A stretch of 64,000 nt of DNA, taken from positions 868,001 to 932,000 of the forward strand of contig WSYJ01000001.1 of assembly GCA_020186115.1 (NCBI GenBank), written 5' to 3'. The notes under the pieces are model-generated. The model did not search any database, was not told the DNA's origin, and saw nothing but the letters and a program-made list of their open reading frames with translations. Below, piece after piece: positions 38,613 through 48,971 of this stretch (position 1 is its first letter; each line of letters opens with the position of its first letter). The DNA is from Histomonas meleagridis. Its lineage: Eukaryota > Parabasalia > Tritrichomonadida > Dientamoebidae. Made by a program: the position numbers and the translations under genes.

Positions 38613-40631
38613 ATGGATTTTTTTCGCGATGAAGAAATCCAAAAATTAAAAGCAATAAATAATGAACTAAGAATCAGATCTGCAATGAATTCTTACAAAA
38701 TCCTTGAAAACGTAAAAAAACAAAATAGGGAGATTCAATCAAAAATATCATATCTAGCAAGAAATTCATATACACTCCCTTTTGCATGTTCAAAAAGAAC
38801 ACAAAGCTTTTGTAAATATCAAAAAAAAGATATATTAAAATCTCTTGGTCAACAACCTGACGAAATATTTTTTCATTTCAGTACAGTCGATTCCCAAATA
38901 TTTTCAAGTCATATTTCCTTTGTGTTTAATAAGTCAGAAGAGTTTGCACGCAAGTTATACGAATATTTTCAGATCAAAAAACAAAACATTTATTCTTTTT
39001 CGTCAATAACATTTCCTTCATTTTTTTGCTATTTTTCTTCGTTCGAGTTTTGTTGCAATGCTGCTTCTATGTTACTTGAATTTATTAATTTATCGAAAGA
39101 CAATTTTTACCCGTTAGTGAAATCATTTCTTCTTTCACAGTATACATTTTTTGATACTCTTTGGACCAACTTTAGCAAAAAAGTATCAAATCTTAATGAA
39201 TTAACAAATGTTCAGATCTTCAAATTTCTCTCAGAGTCCCTTCAAAACTCTGTTAAACTTATTGAGTTACCTTTCCAACGGATAATTATCGCTGTTTCGC
39301 AGATTGACCCTGCATCTAAATCGATCTCATTTCTTATTCGGGTTTTAGTTTATAAGACAGCCAAACTTTATCTGAAATATTCTCCTCTCTTCGTCAAGTT
39401 TCGCCACAAAAACACTGTTCTAAGTGTTTTTAAGCGTTATGGAAAGGAGCCAGTAACACTTGAAGCAAATCACATATTAAGTATTTTTCTTTCGGCATCG
39501 GATTTATTCATAGAAACACTTCCAACCCTTATAGATGGTATTCATAATGATCATCTTCCTCTACTGATCTCTGAATATGATACAATTGAATATTCACGAA
39601 TTGCAATTCCTCCTCAAACCCAAAGGCTGATGTTCCTTTCTTATTCGAAAGACATTAGTGAAATTCGAAAGTCGATTTTTTCACTTTTTAATATTGAACT
39701 TTATGTGAATAGACGTTTTAGATCTAGTTTCAAAACTTGTATAGTTCCTAAGATCAACGTTGATTGCTATGCTTCAAAGTTTCCTGAGGACAAGCTCAAA
39801 GGCCTTGAAGCTGAGTATCAACAAAACAAAGAAAAAGACCAAGCATCGCCCTATCGTTCCAAATATTCAGAGGTTTACTCACTTTACAAATCGTCGGTTG
39901 AAATGAATGAAAAAATTGACATCTTAAATCAATCGATTGAACTTTCATTCCAATATCATCTTATGCAACGCTATTTAGAATCACTCAATAGTTATTATTT
40001 TTTAGTTCTTTCACATTTTTTGGATAAATTTGAAACACTACCTATCGGCTCCTATAAAGGAGTACGATATGTTCGAGATGAACTTAAATATTTAATATCT
40101 ATTAAAGGTAATAATACACATTTAGTAATACCATATTTAATTCATGTTTTAAATCAATTTAATTGTGATTTATCCAATTGGGCCACCCCGGAAATTTCAA
40201 AGCGTTACATCGAACTCACCTCTAAAAAAACGTTAAAAGAATTCAGTGGATTTCTATCGTCGAAAAGTTTAGACTCGATTCTATCAAATTTAATTTTCGA
40301 TAAAAGCTTAAGATTAGGAGATCGTATGTTATTATTACTTCAATATTTAAAGGATAGTAATTCTTTCTTTTTGGAAATGAAAGATAAAATTACAGACATT
40401 TCACAATTTCATTGTTATATGTTAATCTCATCACATAATGGATTATTACCAGGAACGATAATGATGTTAGAGAATTTAGTGTTTCAAGACTTATTGTTCA
40501 CAAATAACTTTGATTTTCAGACCAGAGAACAATGGTGTGTAATGTTACAATCATTGTTAAATGTTCTTATGGATGATACCGAACTTTTGATGATGTGCTC
40601 TTCAATTCACATCGATTGGGAAAATGTATAA
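38613..40631 (+). CDS. Large hypothetical helical protein
   Basis: A 672-residue protein beginning with a coiled coil ('KAINNELRIRSAMNSYKILE') and continuing as a largely helical, Phe/Leu/Ser-rich soluble protein. A basic central region ('FVKFRHKNTVLSVFKRYGK') and a charged stretch near residue 400 ('LKGLEAEYQQNKEKDQ') are visible. I see no membrane helix, catalytic motif or named domain. It resembles the many trichomonad-specific proteins of this size, some of which are distantly RasGAP-like, but that would be guesswork. ATG at 38613. Confidence 0.7.
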   Translation: MDFFRDEEIQKLKAINNELRIRSAMNSYKILENVKKQNREIQSKISYLARNSYTLPFACSKRTQSFCKYQKKDILKSLGQQPDEIFFHFSTVDSQIFSSHISFVFNKSEEFARKLYEYFQIKKQNIYSFSSITFPSFFCYFSSFEFCCNAASMLLEFINLSKDNFYPLVKSFLLSQYTFFDTLWTNFSKKVSNLNELTNVQIFKFLSESLQNSVKLIELPFQRIIIAVSQIDPASKSISFLIRVLVYKTAKLYLKYSPLFVKFRHKNTVLSVFKRYGKEPVTLEANHILSIFLSASDLFIETLPTLIDGIHNDHLPLLISEYDTIEYSRIAIPPQTQRLMFLSYSKDISEIRKSIFSLFNIELYVNRRFRSSFKTCIVPKINVDCYASKFPEDKLKGLEAEYQQNKEKDQASPYRSKYSEVYSLYKSSVEMNEKIDILNQSIELSFQYHLMQRYLESLNSYYFLVLSHFLDKFETLPIGSYKGVRYVRDELKYLISIKGNNTHLVIPYLIHVLNQFNCDLSNWATPEISKRYIELTSKKTLKEFSGFLSSKSLDSILSNLIFDKSLRLGDRMLLLLQYLKDSNSFFLEMKDKITDISQFHCYMLISSHNGLLPGTIMMLENLVFQDLLFTNNFDFQTREQWCVMLQSLLNVLMDDTELLMMCSSIHIDWENV

Positions 40632-40695
40632 ATAAAATTTTGTTATGTTTTTAATTTAAAAAAAATATCAAAATTACAAATTTTATTCATTCTAT

Positions 40696-43600
40696 TTAAC
40701 GATAATGCCTCGTCAATGCGTCTTTCATCTGATTGAGCCTAAACGGTTTCAGGTAAAATGCGTTTATTCCTGCTTCGATACATTTTTTCTCCATGTCTGC
40801 GTTGGAGCACACCGCTACAATAGGAATTGACGCGTAGTGTTTCGGTGACTTCCGAATGATTTTTGCCATTGCAATTCCATCTAAATCTGATTTCCAATAA
40901 TCCACGAAAACTAAATCGAAGTTTTCGTTGTCTAAATGTTTAATAGCTTCTTCGGCGTTCCTAGCAGTGATCATATTACAGCCAAGCTCTTTCATCACTT
41001 TTGTTTGCATATCGCAATTACCTGAAAATAGTAACAAAACATTTCTTTTGATGATTTCGTGATGTGTTATAGGCTTAAACATATCGGAAGATATTGTACC
41101 TTTTTGCATTAATTGTAAAATGTTTCTTCTGACTTGTGCTGATACAAAAGGTTTTAATAAAAGTGTTGGACAAGAATTAATTTTTGAGATATCATTTGAT
41201 ACAATGAATAAGATATGGGTGACATTATTTTCTTCAATTTGTGATTTAATAATTTCGAAATTTTCATTTTCATCTTCGACGAATATTAAAGGTTTATGTA
41301 ATGCGTCGAAGTTAATTTGTTTTATGTCATTAAATTCATAAATATTAATTTTCAATTTCTTTAATTCTTGGATTATTTGATGTTTAATTGTAACGTCACC
41401 AACTGAGATATAAGCGTTATAATCCTTAAGTTCGAATTTTTCGCTATTCTTTTTCTCCGCTGATATACAAACGGTCAAAGATTTTTCATTTATGTTAAAT
41501 GTAAACCATTTATTTTGTGTGCTATCGTTACACAAATTCATTGCGGTTCTTGCCAGCACTGAATTCACTGGTTTATTTGTCAACGTTAATGGTCTTCTAA
41601 TTTTAAGTCTTGCTAAAGTTTTATGTATTGAAGTTTGACTTGTTACTTTATTGTTAATATTAAAGTTACTTCCAGAAATATTATTGTTTTTTTTGTTAAT
41701 TCTTTTCTTATTTTTCTTATCTTTAAATGTTTCATTTTCATTTGAAATACCACCAAATAACAACATGAAATCCTTTAAGTCTTTTTGATTAATTTTATCC
41801 GAAAAAATCGAAATTTGGATATAAGTAATATGCCATTGAATTGATATGAATATCTTTTTTGGCATTTCATTAATAATCTTTGAGATAACCAAAGAAAGTA
41901 AAATGTGTAAATCATATGCATTCATATTAATAACATCTGGGAAATTCCCATAAACTCCAAGTGAAAAGTCGATACCTTTAGACAAACAATACGTCTTAAA
42001 AGGTCTAAAAATAGGTTCAATCTTTTCGAAGAAGTTTATATTTAAATCACATCTTTGTTGTTTATAAGGGTATAGCGGCGTTGTAAAGTTGTGAAACAGC
42101 AAATGTGAAATGTGATTTAAAATGTGCACGTAAAATTGATGTGATTTTGTTGTTGAACGTAAAGAGAGTAAATCGATACATTCAAACACGTCTTGAAATA
42201 TTTCACGATAATTCATATTCATTCCTTCAACTCTCGTTTTGACTAAACCTTTTTCTTTAAATAATTCATTTAAGTCGAAACATATTCCATTAACTTTCGA
42301 TACACCACTAATTTTCCCTTGTAACAATAAGTTCATTGAAGGATTTGTTTCTAATGTTACCAACATATTAAAGTCCGAATTGATACGTAATGCTTGATTC
42401 ATCTTTTTAGTGAATTCATTACGTTGATTTGGTTTAATATATTTATTAACAAATGTCCAATTCATTTTAAGGATATTTTCTATTCCTGGTTCGAATTTAA
42501 AATCAATTTGTTTCTTATTATCTTCGAATTCCCATAACATACATTTACCTATTTGGAATATTTCATTTTGTTTCTTAAATATTTGTAATGCGTTTTTAAG
42601 TTTCTCTTTTCGTTTTTGTACATCAATTGCTAAACAGAATAACCAATTTGTATTTGTTCGTGCCATAATTAATCGATACCAACGATATTCACCGCCGACT
42701 TTAATTATTTTGATTTGATCTGTCCAGAAATATATTATACCTTTTAATAAATATGAATAATTTGTGATAAATACTTTCTTGTAATCTGCATGTACATAAT
42801 TCACGAATTTAGAAAATTCCATGTTTTTATCGGTCATTAAAAAGTCCCAAATCGTCGGACAATTAAATACCGAATGTACACTTTCATTCTTAGGATCAAC
42901 TTCCCATATAAAGAACTTTGATGAGAAAACTTCCATATTATCTTTAACTGGTGAATGTAATTCCATTAAATCATTAATACAAAACAAAAAGCCAACATGT
43001 CCATTCGATGTACCACTAAATAATATTAATTTACCATCATTCGACATTAATCGAATATTAACTTTTTGGGAATTCCGTAATAAGTCAAAGATTAATAAGT
43101 CTTGTTCATATATGATTTTGTTTAACTCTAAAATTGGTGTTACATAACCTAAATATTTAGATAATGAATCATTCTCTAATATGAATTTATTATCTTCAAT
43201 ATGGAACTTATAATAACCAAATTCTTTCATTAAAAAGTCAAAATCTGAAAGTGTTTCAATTAACTCATTTTCTTTGTTCTTTATTTGTGAGATATCTTCA
43301 AGAATTACAGTAATGATCGATTGATTTAATGCACATTTATCAGAATATAACGCATAACCTGTATACCAATGTTGATCATTAGTTTGAAATACTAATTGAT
43401 TAATCGAGCCTTTGTTCTTTGATATTTTTTGTAATTCTTTATAAAAGATATTAAACTTAGAAAAGAATTCATTTGGATTAATTGAACTATTATTAAAGTT
43501 ATATGTTAATGGTTCACAATCAATGAAATGTTTAAAATCAGATGTAAATTCAGTGAATATAAATGATTTTAATGTTTTGATCAATTTTGAAAAATGTAAA

Positions 43601-45030
43601 AATATTAAATTTTGTTGATGAGCTTTAAATAATGTATAAACAACTATACAACATTTTATCATAATAGAAATCATTATCATTACAACTGGACTTGTTTCTT
43701 TGAAATAATCAAAGACAATTACACATGTTAATGAACAAAATAATGTCGATGTTCGATAATAAAATGCAATTGAGTTTTCATATGGTACTTTATGTTTAAC
43801 ATGGAAATCAGGACCAGAAATATGTTTCTTGATTTCATTAAATGAATTTTCATCAAATTTCTTAACATTGTCTGATTCTTTGCATAAAAATAATTTGTTG
43901 TTCTCCTCAAAAAATAAAACATGTGACCCATCTAAGATTTGACAAAATACTGATACAACATTCGATAAATTGTCCTTCGAAATAGGATTACGTAATAATG
44001 TGTTTGACATCCCAAACATGACCATATAAAACTTGACAACAATTTCCCCAAATGGTTTATAGACAGTGATAATTTCTTCTGGGATATAAATCGTAGCTTT
44101 ACTATTATCAATAAAGGTATAATGTAATGAATATGGACAAAAGTCTCTGAAGTCACGATATCGTAATTTAGGTGTTCCTTTAAGTTGTAAATATGGATCA
44201 TCAGATTCAAATTTTATGTTGAAATTACATTCGGATGTCTTGGATCGCTCCTCCCAGACATATATGAGATAAAATGGTTCCGAATTCGTGCTCAATTTAA
44301 AGGAACAACACCGTTTAAATGATACTGATTTCTTATTTCGTTTCATTTGGATAACGGATGATGATAAATTTTTCTCAAAGCCATTCCTGGCATAGTTGAA
44401 GATGCTTTCTATCTTTTTCTTTTCTAATTTTGTAAATTGTTGATATTCTTCAATGTTAGAATTTTGATGAGCAAACGCAACTGAATCAATCATAAGAGGA
44501 ATTTTGATTCGGTGAGCATGTATTAGTGATACAGTGACTAAAAAAACTGTGAGTATTAATAAAAATAATATTTTATGTGGATTGAGAGTTTTCGTATGAC
44601 AATAAAGACATATAACTTCCCGGTACCTGCTGGAATAAACATAATATTGAATGGTTAGATTATAAGATATTTTAGATAAATTCGAAAAGGAAATTCTGTA
44701 CTTGGCACTCGCTTTATCTGAAAGAACCGTACTATAATTCATTTTGGTGAAATAATTAAGCAAGTAAAGTGATCCATTTAAGTTTGGAGAAACCACAATA
44801 TCTATTGGAGAAGTAGGATCATCATCAACCAAATAAACATCAGGATACTTCGTTTTGTAAATACATTGGAGTGACATGCTGCGAGGAATTCGGTTGTAAT
44901 ATTGATTTATTGATGAAACTTCAATTAAATAAATATCATATCGCCCATTGGCATTACCTCCATTATTGCTGGTAGTTCCGAGCACAGAAACTGAAAGAGA
45001 ATAGATTGTTCGTAATAAGAATACGAGCAT
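40696..45030 (-). CDS. Transmembrane PAS / hybrid histidine-kinase-like protein, probably catalytically degenerate
   Basis: A 1444-residue receptor-like protein. It has a signal peptide ('MLVFLLRTIYSLSVSVLG'), two extracytoplasmic segments each followed by a membrane helix ('KILFLLILTVFLVTVSLIHA'; 'VVMIMISIMIKCCIVVYTLF'), then PAS-type domains ('KFVNYVHADYKKVF' with 'GGEYRWYRLIMART'). A HATPase-like region follows ('LSKGIDFSLGVYGNFPDVI', 'NAYDLHILLSLVISKI'). A pseudo-receiver ('TLLLKPFVSAQVRRNI') and a receiver domain at the end complete it ('FDLVFVDYWKSDLDGIAMA' with the phospho-acceptor Asp; 'AFYLKPF' with the Lys). The H-box 'SHEIRTPL' is not recognisable, the N-box Asn is missing, and the receiver's acidic pair reads 'LFSGN'. 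The frame opens at TTG 45162; ATG 45028-45030 gives the signal peptide. Confidence 0.82.
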   Translation of the reverse strand: MLVFLLRTIYSLSVSVLGTTSNNGGNANGRYDIYLIEVSSINQYYNRIPRSMSLQCIYKTKYPDVYLVDDDPTSPIDIVVSPNLNGSLYLLNYFTKMNYSTVLSDKASAKYRISFSNLSKISYNLTIQYYVYSSRYREVICLYCHTKTLNPHKILFLLILTVFLVTVSLIHAHRIKIPLMIDSVAFAHQNSNIEEYQQFTKLEKKKIESIFNYARNGFEKNLSSSVIQMKRNKKSVSFKRCCSFKLSTNSEPFYLIYVWEERSKTSECNFNIKFESDDPYLQLKGTPKLRYRDFRDFCPYSLHYTFIDNSKATIYIPEEIITVYKPFGEIVVKFYMVMFGMSNTLLRNPISKDNLSNVVSVFCQILDGSHVLFFEENNKLFLCKESDNVKKFDENSFNEIKKHISGPDFHVKHKVPYENSIAFYYRTSTLFCSLTCVIVFDYFKETSPVVMIMISIMIKCCIVVYTLFKAHQQNLIFLHFSKLIKTLKSFIFTEFTSDFKHFIDCEPLTYNFNNSSINPNEFFSKFNIFYKELQKISKNKGSINQLVFQTNDQHWYTGYALYSDKCALNQSIITVILEDISQIKNKENELIETLSDFDFLMKEFGYYKFHIEDNKFILENDSLSKYLGYVTPILELNKIIYEQDLLIFDLLRNSQKVNIRLMSNDGKLILFSGTSNGHVGFLFCINDLMELHSPVKDNMEVFSSKFFIWEVDPKNESVHSVFNCPTIWDFLMTDKNMEFSKFVNYVHADYKKVFITNYSYLLKGIIYFWTDQIKIIKVGGEYRWYRLIMARTNTNWLFCLAIDVQKRKEKLKNALQIFKKQNEIFQIGKCMLWEFEDNKKQIDFKFEPGIENILKMNWTFVNKYIKPNQRNEFTKKMNQALRINSDFNMLVTLETNPSMNLLLQGKISGVSKVNGICFDLNELFKEKGLVKTRVEGMNMNYREIFQDVFECIDLLSLRSTTKSHQFYVHILNHISHLLFHNFTTPLYPYKQQRCDLNINFFEKIEPIFRPFKTYCLSKGIDFSLGVYGNFPDVINMNAYDLHILLSLVISKIINEMPKKIFISIQWHITYIQISIFSDKINQKDLKDFMLLFGGISNENETFKDKKNKKRINKKNNNISGSNFNINNKVTSQTSIHKTLARLKIRRPLTLTNKPVNSVLARTAMNLCNDSTQNKWFTFNINEKSLTVCISAEKKNSEKFELKDYNAYISVGDVTIKHQIIQELKKLKINIYEFNDIKQINFDALHKPLIFVEDENENFEIIKSQIEENNVTHILFIVSNDISKINSCPTLLLKPFVSAQVRRNILQLMQKGTISSDMFKPITHHEIIKRNVLLLFSGNCDMQTKVMKELGCNMITARNAEEAIKHLDNENFDLVFVDYWKSDLDGIAMAKIIRKSPKHYASIPIVAVCSNADMEKKCIEAGINAFYLKPFRLNQMKDALTRHYR

Positions 45031-45845
45031 TACTGTGCTTTTAAGTTGCCTTCTGGATCGAAAATTCAATGGATTGAATGTAAATTTGAACGTTACTAAC
45101 AAAATAAATGTAAATGTCACAATTTTTGAATTGTCAAATTTGACCTCTTTGATTATTATCAATTTTGAATGTGGTTAGTTAAATTCATAAAGGTGTTATA
45201 AAAAAATCGAAATGTTCCAAACAAACAAAGATATTGTGCTAGAAGTTAAAAAAAATGGAATTGTCATATAATACAAGATATCACTTCTTTTAGTGAATAA
45301 ATTTTTAGCTAAATATATTATGTTTTGCAAAATAATGAAGGAATATTGCAAAAGATATCTGACAGAACTGCTTGGATATAAAGCATTGAAAAGTAATTTT
45401 TATCACAAATGTGAATTCTTGAAACGTTTTCACTTTTCAAATAATAGTTCGTTTGAAAAACCTGGGCGACCCTGGAACGAAAAAACATCAATTAATGCAT
45501 AGGAATGTTCCTAAGGAACTAATCAGGCCGTCACAAATCTAATCCTAATGAGGTTCTCCCATCCATGAGTCTCATTTTAATATAATCTGAATTTTTAAAT
45601 TAAATTATCGTATCAATCATTTTCATTTCTCATAATAAAAACCTGTGTTATGCACAATATTTTTGTTCGCTAGTAAGAATTTTTTTTCTATTTCAAGAAT
45701 TGGTTTAAATGATTTTGTTTTTGAAAGTTTTGTGATAAACGGTCGTTTTTTGAATTTGCCACGGAAAAACATTACTTTTTGTTTGCATATTTGGTCACTG
45801 TAACGTTTTTTGATTAGTTTATCTCAAAAATGACAATATTTAAAA
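45031..45845. other. Divergent intergenic region
   Basis: Upstream of both the kinase-like gene and the TBC gene. A moderately GC-richer patch at about 45460-45580 has small inverted repeats (GGAATGTTCC; ATGAGTCTCAT) without a recognisable RNA class. AACGGT at 45738-45743 and TAACGT at about 45801 precede the TBC gene. Confidence 0.4.
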
Positions 45846-46859
45846 ATGAATGCAGATCAAGTGGTATGTTCTATAAATAATCGCCACCAAGCTCGAACAT
45901 TCCTTAACAACATCACATTTGATAAAAATCCTATTGATAGGCTCGCATCATGGATGATCTTTCTTGATATCTTCAATCCAGACAAAGAGAAATTTAGTGA
46001 TTGCTTAAAGAGAATTAAAGAAGATTATACAAATCTTCTTAACAAGAAGTTAGGAAATGATTGGAATAACCATGCAAAAAATGTACCTGAAAAAGATCTA
46101 ATGACCATTAAAGCAGATATCGAACGAAGCATGAAATGGTTCATTGAAAAGGCTGGCTCTGTTGGCATTAAAGACATTGACTCCGAGGAAGCAGAAAAAT
46201 TATTCAAACGAGTTCTTGATATGCTTTATCATTATGACAGTTATTATTCATATTATCAAAGTTATGACCGCTATGTCTATATCACATATCTTATTACGCT
46301 TCAATCGAACTTTAATGATCAACTTCTTCAAGAATCCATTACATTTTATTTAACACAAAGGATCCTTAAAATCATTGCACTTCCCGAACTTTTTGAGCGA
46401 ATCAAAAGCAATGAAGAACCATTATTTAGTCAAATCGACAAAAACTTGAACAAAATATTACCAGATAAATATCGCAAAATTTCGGAAGCTGGTGGCAATG
46501 CATTTCAATATTCGTTGAAATGGCGCATCTTAATATTCTCTGAGGAGCATACCGTTGGGCAGATATACTTAATATGGGACAATGTTTTCACCCGATTAAA
46601 TGATTTCGCTGAATATTTCGCATGTTTAACATACGCACATTTAGCGCAGGTCGACTTGGATGACGACGAACAATCGCCGATCGAAATAATACAAAAGAAC
46701 GAAAAATGGGACGGGAAAAGTTTGGTGAAGTACGCAACAAATAAATACAATGAAATAGTCGGAAACAGAAGGAAAAGGACATACATAGCGTTGGCAATGT
46801 TGGGCTTGGTCATAGCCGCATTTTACGCAATGCTGTTCAGGAGGGGTTTGAATAAGTAA
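45846..46859 (+). CDS. Tail-anchored TBC-domain (Rab GAP-like) protein
   Basis: A 337-residue protein with a divergent TBC fold. 'FLDIFNPDKEKFSDCLKRIK' fits the start, 'HYDSYYSYYQSYDRYVYITY' the middle, and 'FQYSLKWRILIFSEEHTVGQIYLIWDNVF' is the diagnostic TBC segment (compare 'WfltlFarelp...vlrlWD.lf'). A single hydrophobic helix ends the protein ('RTYIALAMLGLVIAAFYAML') followed by 'FRRGLNK', i.e. a tail anchor. This matches the TBC1D20/Gyp8 group, GAPs for Rab1/Ypt1 on the ER. The catalytic Arg and Gln fingers are not clear. Role at ER-Golgi membranes is by family inference. Confidence 0.75.
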   Translation: MNADQVVCSINNRHQARTFLNNITFDKNPIDRLASWMIFLDIFNPDKEKFSDCLKRIKEDYTNLLNKKLGNDWNNHAKNVPEKDLMTIKADIERSMKWFIEKAGSVGIKDIDSEEAEKLFKRVLDMLYHYDSYYSYYQSYDRYVYITYLITLQSNFNDQLLQESITFYLTQRILKIIALPELFERIKSNEEPLFSQIDKNLNKILPDKYRKISEAGGNAFQYSLKWRILIFSEEHTVGQIYLIWDNVFTRLNDFAEYFACLTYAHLAQVDLDDDEQSPIEIIQKNEKWDGKSLVKYATNKYNEIVGNRRKRTYIALAMLGLVIAAFYAMLFRRGLNK

Positions 46860-47671
46860 ATTGATATCTCATTTATGTGTTTTGCGTAAGAGACAAATGA
46901 TTGAGATTACGAATTCATTGCCAAACATAACGAATATCAAAAATAGATTTAAATAATGTTTAAGGAATTTTTATCATATCAATTAATGAGAAAACTTATT
47001 TAAAAACCTATAGCGATATAAATTTTTTATATTGATAAATAATTTTAGAGTTATCAATTTTCTTTTTTTTTATGTTAATAATGATAATGTTGTAATTATT
47101 AAAATCATATGTGGTATGAGAATCTTTGATGAAAATTTGTTTGTTTTGGATATAATAATCTCGTTTGCTTCTGTTTTTTGTTGGTTGGATATTTTGATTT
47201 CTGCTTTGATAATTTTTCCAATAGACCTAGACTTAAGGGTATTCTGATAAAGTGACTGAATTCTTTCTTGTTAGATAGCTTATATGTTTCGTTTAATCTT
47301 TGTTATATATAACATATTAATTTCTACAATAATTTTATTTTTATCCAATAAACCAACATTTTTCTAATTGTTTCACAATTTATTCTGATTTTTATTACAA
47401 ACAAAAGCCCAACAATTAGTAATGGTTTAGACGTAATCAAAAAAACATGCTATTTCTCTTTAGCAAACTAAAAGGGTGAGGTTTTCATTCGAAAGCTGTA
47501 TATTTGATTATGCCATTATAAAATATTTTATAAAATTATTAAACAATTTAATGTATGATTTTGAATTCTGTATCAATAGGCAAATTTGATAAAATTATAT
47601 TTTTTTGCATATGCGGACATATTTAAATAAAATATTCCAAAATTTAATTTATTTTTATTAATTCTATAACT
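46860..47671. other. AT-rich convergent spacer
   Basis: 3' flanks of the TBC and TTLL genes. The frame 47032-47247 (Phe/Ile/Val-rich) is not supported. Confidence 0.5.
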
Positions 47672-48892
47672 TTATTTTACATCATTTACTACCTCATCTA
47701 AATCAAGTGACAAAATTTTATCGATTACATTTTGATACTTTTCTTTCTTTTTCTTATTTGGCCATATTTTTACATATTTACTATTTTCCAGTGCATATTT
47801 TCTTCTTTCTTTTATTTCGCTAATAATTTGTTGGTTTTCTGTTATGAATTTATTCCACAAAGATCTTGTCCAACACCATTTTCGAGATAAAATACAATTT
47901 TGGATGGTTTCATAAGGCCCTGCGATCCTTATCGCGTCTTGTATCATTTCGACTTTCATACGTCGTTCAACTCCGCGATAATATTCAAGAGATGGACGAT
48001 AATTAACTTCCAAAATGTGCGGTTTTAAATTTTCGTCAAGTAAAATATCAAATCCCAAAATTTGGAAGCACCGTGAAAAAGAATTTGTTGGAAGTTCTTC
48101 ATCTACCGCCTGCTTAAGATATTTGTATGATGATATTATTGTTAAAAGTACAATATCATCAATTTCGGACCAGATTGATGAGACATCAACACCATTTGAA
48201 GATAATTCAGGAAAAACATCGGAGATAAGTCGTGAAGTATCTTCGATTTTGGTGCCATTAGCATTACGATTTAACGCAACATTGGTAATTCGAGAATATC
48301 GAGATTTTAAATTAGACTTAAGAGAACAAAATCTACATAAACCATCGCGATAAATATACACGCGAAGTGGTGTAATAGAGGCAATAAGAACATAAATACG
48401 TAAATCAAATTTAGTATTATTAATTAAGAAAGATTTGATGTACTCTTGTGCTACAGAGCTGGTAGTGGTTGGGTAGACTTTGGATTTGGAATTTACAATT
48501 CGAATTCCATTACCAAATGAACCTGCATCAGGTTTGATGAGAAAATCAGAAGTAGTGGATTTAAGAACTGTCATAAACTGTTTTTCGTCACGAGGTAGAA
48601 TAAAAGTTTGAGGATAAAAACTATATAATTCTGGAAAATGTGATTTTGCTATATTGAGAAGAATTGAGAGTGGTACTTTTTTGCACAAAACATTGATTTT
48701 TGGTATTCTGTTAATGATTTTCCATGGCGTCAGCTTTTTAATATATTCAGGATTTGGTGGAATGATGGAATCAGTCCATATCAAAACTGCTGTTGCATCA
48801 CCAGCCTTGAACTTCAATCCAAGATTTTCCATTGCTTCTAGAACTGATTTAAAGTGTATGAATCTCGAATCGATGCAAAGACGAGATTCCAT
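47672..48892 (-). CDS. Tubulin-tyrosine-ligase-like (TTLL) protein
   Basis: A 406-residue ATP-grasp ligase of the TTLL family, which adds Tyr, Glu or Gly to tubulin or other proteins. Motifs in order: 'INRIPKINVLCKKVPLSILL', 'FYPQTFILPRDEKQF', the ATP-binding 'FLIKPDAGSFGNGIRIV' (Lys-Pro and Gly-rich loop), 'AQEYIKSFLINNTKFDLRIY' (the QxYI...KFDLRxY signature), 'CFQILGFDILLDENLKPHILEVNYRPSL' (metal-binding Asp and the ExN motif). The distribution 'ILEVNYRPSLEYYRGVER' is typical of polyglutamylase-type members, though the exact activity is open. The frame opens beyond into the neighbouring gene, but ATG 48890-48892 is used because a longer start would overlap the ANKRD13-like coding region. 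Confidence 0.9.
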   Translation of the reverse strand: MESRLCIDSRFIHFKSVLEAMENLGLKFKAGDATAVLIWTDSIIPPNPEYIKKLTPWKIINRIPKINVLCKKVPLSILLNIAKSHFPELYSFYPQTFILPRDEKQFMTVLKSTTSDFLIKPDAGSFGNGIRIVNSKSKVYPTTTSSVAQEYIKSFLINNTKFDLRIYVLIASITPLRVYIYRDGLCRFCSLKSNLKSRYSRITNVALNRNANGTKIEDTSRLISDVFPELSSNGVDVSSIWSEIDDIVLLTIISSYKYLKQAVDEELPTNSFSRCFQILGFDILLDENLKPHILEVNYRPSLEYYRGVERRMKVEMIQDAIRIAGPYETIQNCILSRKWCWTRSLWNKFITENQQIISEIKERRKYALENSKYVKIWPNKKKKEKYQNVIDKILSLDLDEVVNDVK

Positions 48893-48971
48893 GGTCGGAT
48901 TACTTTTCCATTTTCTTAACGTAAAATAATTCAATGGATATGTGTCCAAGCAAACACAGTCAAATCCACCA
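48893..48971. promoter_or_regulatory. Compact bidirectional promoter
   Basis: Only 79 bp separate the divergent ATGs of the TTLL gene (minus) and the ANKRD13-like gene (plus). TTAACGTAAA at about 48916-48925 is the only Myb-like word here. Confidence 0.45.

Noticed and set aside
45460..45580. GC-richer patch considered as a small RNA gene
   Set aside because: Only tiny hairpins; no match to tRNA, snRNA, SRP or RNase P hallmarks that I could see.
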